Shown here in pieces: positions 6,752-11,925 of a DNA stretch of 11,925 nucleotides (its first letter is position 1; every line of letters begins with the position of its first letter). Made by a program: the position numbers and the translations under genes. The notes below the pieces were generated by a model. That model was not told where the DNA came from and searched no databases. It saw only the letters and a program-made list of their open reading frames with translations. Origin of the DNA: an uncultured Actinomycetes bacterium (GTDB taxonomy: Bacteria; Actinomycetota; Actinomycetes; Nanopelagicales; Nanopelagicaceae); NCBI GenBank assembly GCA_903893085.1, contig CAITKS010000091.1, positions 1 to 11,925 on the forward strand. The letters are read 5' to 3'.

Positions 6752-8387
6752 TTGCTATCTCCTTAGTTGCGATTGGTGAATTACTCCAGGTGAGGTATCC
6801 CCCATCTAGATTTACTGCATTAAAACCAAGTTCCTTTAACAACATAGTTGCGGTGTGCCCACGCTGACCGACTTGGCAATTGACCAATACGTTTTTGTTT
6901 TTTAGTTCAGTTACTCGGTCTCTGATTTCATCAACCGGCATGCTGATTGCACCCGGTATTGAACCGCGTCCATATTCTGCTGCTGTACGCACATCAACTA
7001 AATCAAAACCTTTTGCGACGAAATCATCGATCTGATTCCATTGTGCTGTTTCTAGGAGTCCAGAAATTAGGTTTTCCGAGATGTAGCCCAACATATTTAC
7101 TGGATCCTTTGCAGAGCCAAACGGTGGCGCGTATGCGAGTTCAAGATCTGCAAGTTCAGGTGCAGTAATTCCGCCGCGAATGGCAGTCGCAATTACATCG
7201 ATGCGCTTATCTACGCCTTCGATACCGACGCCTTGCGCACCAAGGATTTCTCCCGTGGTTGGATCAAAGAGAAGCTTTAACGCCATTTGCTTCGCATCTG
7301 GGTAATAGCCTGCATGTGAATTTGGATGAGTGTGGATTGCCATATAAGCGCGACCATCTGCAGATAGGCGCTTTTCGTTCCACCCAGTTGTAGCGATCAT
7401 TAGGTCAAAAACTTTTACGATCGCGGTTCCAATAGTTTTTACTGGTCGCGTAATTAGACCGGATATATGGTCGGCTGCAACGCGGCCATGGCGATTGGCT
7501 AAGTTAGCGAGTGGAACAAGAGTTGCCTCACCATCAAGAGCATCAACCTTTTCTGCAGCGTCTCCAACAGCGTAAATATCTGGATCGCTAGTTCGGTTGA
7601 AATCATCAACTTCGATTCCACCACGTGCACCGACTTTTATATCGGCGGCTTTTGCTAAAGATGTATCTGGACGCACACCTATAGCGAGGATCACCAAGTC
7701 AGCAGGCAGAACTGCACCACTGGTCAGAGTTACCGTAGCCGGATCGATCGATGAAACCCCGTCGGCGAGATGAAGTTCTACACCTTGCAAAGCCATTTCC
7801 TTTGCAACTAGCGATGCCATCTCTGGATCGAGGGGTGCAAGAACCTGAGGCATTGCTTCGACGAGGGCAGTCTTAATTCCGCGATGAATTAAATTCTCCG
7901 CGATTTCAACTCCGATGAAACCTCCGCCGATAACAACAGCATTAGCGGGCTTCTCATTTACGCGGTTGGTGATTCGTTCAACATCTTCGACGGTGCGCAG
8001 AGTCATTGCACGTTCCACACCTGGGATAGGTGGTACTACCGGAGAAGCCCCTGGACTAAGAATTAACTTGTCGTAGCCGATTTCGGAAACTTCTTTTGTA
8101 AGCAGATTACGTACTGAGACCATCTTATTAACTCGATTTATAGCGGTAACTTCGCTGGAGATGCGTACATCCAAGCGAAAACGCGTATGCAGGCTTTCTG
8201 GGGTTTGAAGAAGCAAATCTTTCTCTTCTTCAATTACTCCGCCTACATAGTAAGGAAGTCCACAGTTGGCATAAGAAACGTGACCGCTCTTTTCAAGAAC
8301 GATAATTTCTGCATTTGCATCTAAGCGACGAGCACGAGTTGCAGCTGACATTCCACCAGCAACTCCACCGATAATTACAATTTTCAT
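6744..8387 (-). CDS. CoA-disulfide reductase/rhodanese fusion (NADH-dependent persulfide reductase type)
   Basis: This is a 547-aa flavoprotein. The N-terminal FAD Rossmann motif is IIGGVAGGMSAATRARR, and SYANCGLPYY contains the single redox Cys42 that defines the CoA-disulfide reductase/NADH oxidase family. A second dinucleotide motif VIGGGFIGVEIAE binds NAD(P)H, and DIYAVGDAAE is the FAD-ribityl motif. A dimerisation domain follows. Residues about 455-540 form a rhodanese domain with the active loop CQVGQRG (Cys504). The two-domain form is that of the CoADR-Rhd/persulfide reductases described in Shewanella and Bacillus, which reduce CoA- or thiol-persulfides with NADH. The ATG overlaps the stop of the rhodanese lipoprotein gene (TAATG). 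Both active cysteines are intact. A full substrate assignment (CoA persulfide, polysulfide or disulfide) is not possible from sequence. Confidence 0.92.
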   Translation of the reverse strand: MKIVIIGGVAGGMSAATRARRLDANAEIIVLEKSGHVSYANCGLPYYVGGVIEEEKDLLLQTPESLHTRFRLDVRISSEVTAINRVNKMVSVRNLLTKEVSEIGYDKLILSPGASPVVPPIPGVERAMTLRTVEDVERITNRVNEKPANAVVIGGGFIGVEIAENLIHRGIKTALVEAMPQVLAPLDPEMASLVAKEMALQGVELHLADGVSSIDPATVTLTSGAVLPADLVILAIGVRPDTSLAKAADIKVGARGGIEVDDFNRTSDPDIYAVGDAAEKVDALDGEATLVPLANLANRHGRVAADHISGLITRPVKTIGTAIVKVFDLMIATTGWNEKRLSADGRAYMAIHTHPNSHAGYYPDAKQMALKLLFDPTTGEILGAQGVGIEGVDKRIDVIATAIRGGITAPELADLELAYAPPFGSAKDPVNMLGYISENLISGLLETAQWNQIDDFVAKGFDLVDVRTAAEYGRGSIPGAISMPVDEIRDRVTELKNKNVLVNCQVGQRGHTATMLLKELGFNAVNLDGGYLTWSNSPIATKEIANV

Positions 8388-8770
8388 TAGTTAGCTACCA
8401 ATGGAAGTCCGGCAGCTGCCCACTCTTGAACGCCTGCATTGAGGTTATAGAGGCTTGAGAAACCAGCATCTTTCATCGTTGCAACCGCGTTTGCAGATCT
8501 ACGCCCGCTTCGGCAATACACCGCATATGTCGCGGTCTTGTCTAGCTTTTCAATTTCTGATGCAAAACTTGGGTTTTCAACATCAATGTTGATTGCGTTG
8601 ACCAAGTGCCCTTCCATGAATTCGCCAGGGGTTCGCACATCAAGAGTGATTACTCCACTTTCAAGTGTTTTCGTCTGAAATTCTGTGGCGCCTAAATCAG
8701 TCGCTCCCGATGAACTGCATCCGGTTAGAACTAGAAGTGCGCTGACAATTACTGCAATTTTCTTTTTCAT
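8387..8770 (-). CDS. Rhodanese-domain lipoprotein (sulfurtransferase)
   Basis: This is a 127-aa protein. The N-terminus MKKKIAVIVSALLVLTGCSS is a lipoprotein signal with lipobox LTGC (Cys18 lipidated). The mature part is one rhodanese domain: TLDVRTPGEFMEGHLVNAIN, then the active-site loop YCRSGRRS with Cys86, and NLNAGVQEW near the end. It would sit on the outer face of the membrane and move sulfane sulfur to or from thiols, thiosulfate or persulfides. The ATG at 8768-8770 was chosen over a much longer upstream reading because it begins the signal peptide and has AAAGGA 4-5 bases upstream. The upstream extension would be an out-of-frame copy of the regulator gene. It lies 8 bases after the regulator stop and overlaps the next gene. 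Confidence 0.92.
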   Translation of the reverse strand: MKKKIAVIVSALLVLTGCSSSGATDLGATEFQTKTLESGVITLDVRTPGEFMEGHLVNAINIDVENPSFASEIEKLDKTATYAVYCRSGRRSANAVATMKDAGFSSLYNLNAGVQEWAAAGLPLVAN

Positions 8771-8778
8771 GGTTTCCT

Positions 8779-9084
8779 TTATGCCAAACTCAAGAAAAGT
8801 TTCTGTAACTTTTCGGTGACGGCTTGGCTGTTGTTTTTGTTGTCTTCGATACATTCTTTTAAACTGGCAGAAATCAGTGTAAAACCAGCGGTCGTGACCG
8901 CCTTGTTGATGGCCGCTAACTGAGTAACGACATCTTCGCAATTGCGACCTTCTTCAAGCATGCGAACAACGGCGCCCATCTGACCTTGAGCCCTCTTCAT
9001 CCGCTTAGCAATCGCCTCAACTTGATCCTGGTCTTGCAAGATGTGCGTCGGCGACTTAGTCGATGTTGTCTTAACTTGAGCCAT
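8779..9084 (-). CDS. cstR: CsoR/RcnR-family repressor with CstR-like (persulfide-sensing) signature
   Basis: This is a 101-aa all-helical regulator of the CsoR/RcnR (DUF156) family. AIAKRMKRAQGQMGAVVRML is the DNA-binding first helix. Cys49 (GRNCEDVVTQL) and Cys78 (SLKEC) are 29 residues apart, the spacing of the two Cys ligands in mycobacterial CsoR and of the reactive pair in S. aureus CstR. The His that completes the copper site, four residues before the second Cys, is replaced by Ser74. This favours persulfide sensing, as in CstR, over Cu(I) sensing. The start ATG at 9082-9084 overlaps the stop of the small gene before it (TGATG) and has AAAGGG upstream; a start 60 bases earlier would run through that small gene. 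It probably represses its own operon at the palindrome at 10861-10876. Confidence 0.85.
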   Translation of the reverse strand: MAQVKTTSTKSPTHILQDQDQVEAIAKRMKRAQGQMGAVVRMLEEGRNCEDVVTQLAAINKAVTTAGFTLISASLKECIEDNKNNSQAVTEKLQKLFLSLA

Positions 9085-9230
9085 CAGTGGGTCCCTTTCA
9101 TGATCATCTTCACCATTCGTATGTTCAGTGCAAAAAAGCGCCAAATTTGAAGTGGCAGATATTTGCGCTGCTTAAGAGTTTTTTTAGTCGGCAGTGGTGC
9201 ACCTGTTAAATCTGCACTGTTCTCAATCAT
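9084..9230 (-). CDS. 48-aa basic small protein, unknown function
   Basis: This small gene lies in the gap between the SQR and the regulator. It encodes MIENSADLTGAPLPTKKTLK followed by a Trp/Phe/Met-rich basic segment LQIWRFFALNIRMVKMIMKG (27-46) that could form an amphipathic, membrane-surface helix. There are no Cys residues. AAGGAG (9237-9242) overlaps the SQR stop and is 6 bases from this ATG. A second ATG one codon upstream (9231-9233, giving 49 aa) is only 3 bases from it. The TGA overlaps the regulator start. Good ribosome binding, exact fit between two genes and coding-like composition argue that it is real. I do not recognise the family. A partner of the membrane-bound SQR is a guess based on position. 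Confidence 0.7.
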   Translation of the reverse strand: MIENSADLTGAPLPTKKTLKQRKYLPLQIWRFFALNIRMVKMIMKGTH

Positions 9231-9240
9231 CATTTTCTCC

Positions 9241-10698
9241 TTATTCCGGAATCAAAAACCAAAATGGACGAGCTTTTGCTTTGTAGATAAACATGAAGTG
9301 CAGCAAGTATTTAATCCAGTGTGCAGCAAGTCCGAGTTCACCATAAGTGTCGTTAACACTGCGTCCACTTTCTGGAAAACGAACATGATCGGGGACTACT
9401 GGATACATGGTCATCGCTGCGGCAGAACCAGAGCGCATTCCTGAACCAGCGGATGCGATGCAAGCTGCACCCATATCAGCCATTGATGCTTCATGAGCTT
9501 TTTGTTGATCGCCGTTTTTAATGCGGTCAATGATTGTCAGTGCTGCAGTCTTGCCCATAACGCCCGATGGCATTCCTGTGCGTGGTGGGCTAGGTGCAAT
9601 CACTGTTCCCGTAACGCTTTTGCGAGGTTTCGAAATTTGATGTGGTGGAGCAAAGGCAATTCCTACGCCAAAGATGTTTGCGTACTGAGGTGATTGATAA
9701 GTATTTGGCCAATCAGAAGCCAGCCATTCGCCGTATTCCTTAGGCGTGTAATCAGCATCTACGCGCATAAATCCGCTCGGTGCGAATAACTTGTCGGATA
9801 TATCTTCGCCTGCCTTATTGAAAGCCTTAAGGTCAACGCCACGAAATGGGGGCAATAACATTGCGAAATCAAACTCTAAAGTGCGTTTGATTCCGTCGAG
9901 TTGCTCGTAATGAATAACTCCAGGCTCAATTTTTTCGACGTGAGACTCCAGAATCGCAGTCACGCCTCGTTCGCGGAATAGGGATTCGGTCCACAATTTA
10001 CTTGTTGTCTGAAAACCACGTTGCGCGAAAGTCATTCCACCAACACCAAAATCGCCCAACTCAAATTCGTTAGTTAGATAAACGATTTCGGCTAGATCAC
10101 GAACTCCGGCTTCGCGAATTTCATGTTCTACGTTAAATACGTACTCAAACGCTGCGCCTTCGCAAGTGCACGTTCCATGGCCAACGCCAATTACTAGGCG
10201 CTGCTTCTTGCCCGCTTTCATAAGTGCGATGACTTCTTCGAGTTTATCTGCTGCTTCGATTGCGTGGGATGGAGTGCAAACCGAAACAGTGTGGCCATCT
10301 GGACCAAGCCCTGGCGTAGCCGCAAAGTTTAATTTTGGTCCGGTTGCGTTGATTAGGTAGTCGTACTCAATATTTACAATTTGACCGTTTTTGGTGGGAT
10401 CTGTGTATGCAACAGTTACAAAAGCATTATCAGATGTCGTACTTCCCTCTGGGTGAATTTCAGTTCCTAGGGCTTGGTGAAATTCAATTCCTTTGCGCTT
10501 ATAAATTGGAGCAAGCGGGAAAGTTACCTGCTCTGTCGTCATCTTTCCTACGCCAACCCAAATATTGGAAGGTATCCAGTTCCATTTTGAATTAGGCGTA
10601 ACCATGATGACTTCGTGCTTCTTTGAAAGCGATCGTCTTAGGTGAAGCGCAGCTGTGTGACCTGAAATGCCAGCTCCTAGAATTACGACTCTAGCCAT
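9241..10698 (-). CDS. sqr: Sulfide:quinone oxidoreductase-like flavoprotein
   Basis: This 485-aa protein belongs to the SQR/NDH-2 flavoprotein family. It starts with the FAD motif VVILGAGISGHTAALHLRR and has the ATG motif YLINATGPKLNF and the late FAD loop NIFGVGIAFAPPHQ. Conserved-type cysteines are Cys141 (SVCTPSHA), Cys177 and Cys179 (GHGTCTCEGAAFEY) and Cys413 (MGAACIAS), fitting the redox-active/persulfide cysteines of SQR rather than NADH dehydrogenase. The C-terminal HWIKYLLHFMFIYKAK, ending WFLIPE, is an amphipathic membrane-binding tail. Family role: sulfide is oxidised to sulfane sulfur (persulfide or polysulfide) at the membrane, with electrons passed to the quinone pool. The ATG lies 3 bases after the 39-aa mini-protein, with GAGGG as ribosome binding site. 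The exact SQR type is not assigned, and sulfide activity is inferred from motifs and neighbours. Confidence 0.88.
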   Translation of the reverse strand: MARVVILGAGISGHTAALHLRRSLSKKHEVIMVTPNSKWNWIPSNIWVGVGKMTTEQVTFPLAPIYKRKGIEFHQALGTEIHPEGSTTSDNAFVTVAYTDPTKNGQIVNIEYDYLINATGPKLNFAATPGLGPDGHTVSVCTPSHAIEAADKLEEVIALMKAGKKQRLVIGVGHGTCTCEGAAFEYVFNVEHEIREAGVRDLAEIVYLTNEFELGDFGVGGMTFAQRGFQTTSKLWTESLFRERGVTAILESHVEKIEPGVIHYEQLDGIKRTLEFDFAMLLPPFRGVDLKAFNKAGEDISDKLFAPSGFMRVDADYTPKEYGEWLASDWPNTYQSPQYANIFGVGIAFAPPHQISKPRKSVTGTVIAPSPPRTGMPSGVMGKTAALTIIDRIKNGDQQKAHEASMADMGAACIASAGSGMRSGSAAAMTMYPVVPDHVRFPESGRSVNDTYGELGLAAHWIKYLLHFMFIYKAKARPFWFLIPE

Positions 10699-10701
10699 GA
10701 A

Positions 10702-10821
10702 TTAGCCCTCGCAGGTACAGATTTGATCTTGAGGAACGCCGGCAAGTGCATCATCGATGTGGCCACCACAGCCAGACCAGGTGTACTTCTTGCAGTTTTG
10801 GCAGATAACTCGAGAACACAT
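10702..10821 (-). CDS. 39-aa Cys-rich zinc-ribbon-like mini-protein (paralogue A), first gene of the sulfur operon
   Basis: This 39-residue protein begins MCSRVICQNCKKYTWSGCGG, continues HIDDALAGVPQDQ and ends ICTCEG. Cys2, Cys7, Cys10, Cys18, Cys35 and Cys37 plus His21 suggest a compact metal- or sulfur-binding knuckle, and nearly one residue in six is Cys. AAGGAG (10827-10832) lies 5 bases before the ATG at 10819-10821. The same site is buried in a predicted hairpin (see 10822-10855). The stop is 3 bases before the SQR start. It is a paralogue of the 56-aa protein at 6581-6751. The family is known to me only as small conserved hypothetical proteins, found also beyond Actinobacteria. Being first behind the operator, it would be made at the highest level on induction. 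Confidence 0.87.
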   Translation of the reverse strand: MCSRVICQNCKKYTWSGCGGHIDDALAGVPQDQICTCEG

Positions 10822-10855
10822 ATTGACTCCTTTGTGAGGTGCTTATGGAGTCAAT
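10822..10855 (-). promoter_or_regulatory. 9-bp inverted repeat covering the ribosome binding site of the first operon gene
   Basis: ATTGACTCC and its exact complement GGAGTCAAT are separated by 16 bases and end directly against the ATG at 10819-10821. In RNA the 3' arm contains the GGAG of the ribosome binding site, so a 9-bp stem would hide it. Whether it forms depends on the transcription start: initiation inside the 5' arm would remove the stem, while read-through from the upstream gene would include it. Alternatively it is a DNA dyad bound by a regulator. Confidence 0.55.
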
Positions 10856-10860
10856 CTAGC

Positions 10861-10876
10861 ATACCCCTAGGGGTAT
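10861..10876. promoter_or_regulatory. CsoR/CstR-type operator palindrome
   Basis: ATACCCCTAGGGGTAT is a perfect 16-bp palindrome in the 77-bp gap before the operon. Runs of C then G flanked by A/T are the known form of CsoR and CstR operators. On the minus strand it overlaps -10-like boxes (TATGCT at 10858-10863, or TAGATT at 10853-10858), so bound repressor would block initiation. The regulator encoded at 8779-9084 is the likely ligand. I saw only this one copy in the window. Confidence 0.8.
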
Positions 10877-10898
10877 AAGGCAAATCGAGGTTTTAGGC

Positions 10899-11924
10899 TC
10901 AGAAGTACTTACGGAATATCTTCCTAAAGCGCTTAGTGATGCGCTTATTAAGCTTTAGGGTCTGCTCAATTGGTGAAACCGCCATCAATTTAGCGTGAGA
11001 CGGTTCATCTGGAGTGCTCACATCTTTGAGTGCCGGCGAATTTTGGTCAAGAGAATCCGCGATGCGATCGATATTGGCAACCATCGAGAGTCCTCGAATG
11101 ATTTGTTCTTGATCGGCATCCTTGGCATCTTCAATCAGTGATTCCGCAAGGGCTGCGCCAGCTTCGCGCGCATCATCTGTAGCTGTTGTCGTTGTTTCAA
11201 AATCTTCATCATCATCGAATTTTGATGTAATCGCATAACTTGCAGCAGACAGTGCCACCGCAATTTGTTTCTTTGTTGAATCAGCAATTCCGCCACTCAC
11301 TGCAGAATCAAAGAGCGTTCTGGCGATTGTTCTGACTTGAACCAATGTGTGTTCAATTGCAATTCCTTGAACATAAACTTCTTCGGCTTCATCTTTTTCT
11401 GCAGTTGGAAACCAACGTGCATGTCCACGGGCTTCGACAGACTGTGCGCGTATAGCAGGAACCGCTTCCATAAGAAGTCTTGCTTTAGCCAACCAGTTGC
11501 CAGCCTCTTTTTGGGTATAACCAGCGGCAACGCCTTCAGACATCTCTGCCAACAAATCAGCAGCCTTAGCGCTGACATCAGTGATTTGATTGATTGCACG
11601 CCCCACAGGAGTGTTTGCATGTGAGAAGTAAGAAAAGACAATTGCAATTGCCGCGCCAATAAGCGTTGATCCCAAGCGATGAGTAGCGGTTGTTCCGCTG
11701 ATTCCTGGGCCAATAACAATCAGGGCGGTTACTGGAACATTTACAGAGGCAACTTCTCCAAGATGCAGTGCACGAGCAACGACCGCGCAGAGAATTACAG
11801 TCAGACCAACGGCTATAAATCCAAAATCAAATATGGAAACGTTTAGCAGCGCAACGGATGCGCCAATAGCCGTTCCGACGATCTGTCCAAATCCTTCGCG
11901 AACTGATTTATGCAGAGAAATGCG
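10899..11924 (-). CDS. FUSC/aromatic acid exporter-like membrane protein (5' partial)
   Basis: The frame is open from the right edge (first whole codon at 11922-11924) to the TGA at 10899-10901, giving 341 visible residues. The visible N-terminal half has four hydrophobic segments (about 13-30, 33-50, 62-76 and 84-103) with VREGFGQIVGTAIGASVALL and THRLGSTLIGAAIAIVFSYF. The second phrase, R..STLIGA, is the repeating signature of FUSC/ArAE-type transporters. After it comes a long, mostly helical soluble C-terminal domain ending KRFRKIFRKYF, which is very basic. Family members export aromatic or other organic acids; the substrate here is unknown. An apparent start at 11675 is a TTG inside the transmembrane region and is not the real start. 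It ends 22 bases before the operator and could read into the sulfur operon. Confidence 0.75.
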   Translation of the reverse strand, partial: RISLHKSVREGFGQIVGTAIGASVALLNVSIFDFGFIAVGLTVILCAVVARALHLGEVASVNVPVTALIVIGPGISGTTATHRLGSTLIGAAIAIVFSYFSHANTPVGRAINQITDVSAKAADLLAEMSEGVAAGYTQKEAGNWLAKARLLMEAVPAIRAQSVEARGHARWFPTAEKDEAEEVYVQGIAIEHTLVQVRTIARTLFDSAVSGGIADSTKKQIAVALSAASYAITSKFDDDEDFETTTTATDDAREAGAALAESLIEDAKDADQEQIIRGLSMVANIDRIADSLDQNSPALKDVSTPDEPSHAKLMAVSPIEQTLKLNKRITKRFRKIFRKYF

Positions 11925-11925
11925 G

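Noticed and set aside
8771..8941. A 57-residue N-terminal extension of the rhodanese protein
   Set aside because: It overlaps the regulator gene in another frame and would bury a clear lipoprotein signal peptide; the ATG at 8768-8770 has its own ribosome binding site.
8779..9084. Copper-sensing CsoR with a copper-resistance operon
   Set aside because: The His ligand position is Ser, and no copper ATPase or chaperone is present; the neighbours are sulfur enzymes.
9085..9144. A 20-residue extension of the CsoR/CstR-like regulator
   Set aside because: It is an out-of-frame copy of the small basic peptide gene, and the TGATG overlap plus AAAGGG supports the start at 9084.
9163..9444. Plus-strand open frames opposite the operon, such as 9163-9444 and 6399-6692
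   Set aside because: They run antisense to well-supported genes, lack ribosome binding sites and have no family-like sequence.
10899..11675. A 258-aa protein starting at 11675
   Set aside because: The codon there is TTG within a transmembrane segment, and the same frame continues upstream to the window edge with family-like membrane sequence, so the start lies outside the window.

Overview
The window looks like a compact, low-to-mid GC actinobacterial genome, perhaps a freshwater Nanopelagicales (acI) type; that placement is an inference. Support comes from the conserved actinobacterial block tRNA-Thr, tRNA-Met, rpmG, hadA, hadB, murB, from the very short intergenic gaps, and from GC content that is clearly lower than in most Actinobacteria. 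Almost every gene lies on the minus strand, so transcription mostly runs from right to left. Stops and starts repeatedly overlap as ATGA, TAATG or TGATG.

Left part (1-3967): the end of a plus-strand class I aminotransferase converges on, and overlaps by 14 bases, a minus-strand housekeeping operon. In transcription order this operon is tRNA-Thr, tRNA-Met, rpmG (ribosomal protein L33), two small MaoC-type dehydratase subunits (hadA/hadB-like), an unusual protein joining a CysRS-like tail motif to a glycosyltransferase-like domain, and murB.

Middle and right part (3968-10876): eleven minus-strand genes are packed end to end and are probably one transcript. It begins at a perfect 16-bp palindrome of the CsoR/CstR operator type (10861-10876). 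In order the genes are: a 39-aa Cys-rich mini-protein, a sulfide:quinone oxidoreductase-like flavoprotein, a 48-aa basic peptide, a CsoR-family regulator with a CstR-like C-S-C signature, a rhodanese lipoprotein, a CoA-disulfide reductase/rhodanese fusion, a 56-aa paralogue of the first mini-protein, a four-helix membrane protein with a CPVC motif, a thioredoxin, a SAM methyltransferase and a quinone oxidoreductase-like MDR protein. Together they read as a self-regulated sulfide/persulfide (reactive sulfur) module: SQR makes persulfide sulfur, rhodanese domains carry it, the CoADR-rhodanese and thioredoxin reduce it, and the regulator senses it. Three small genes in the module (10702-10821, 9084-9230, 6581-6751) are easily missed and are the least understood parts.

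Right edge (10899-11924): the 3' part of an FUSC/aromatic acid exporter-like membrane protein whose start lies outside the window. No stretch longer than about 110 bases lacks a gene. No IS element, CRISPR array or phage gene was seen.
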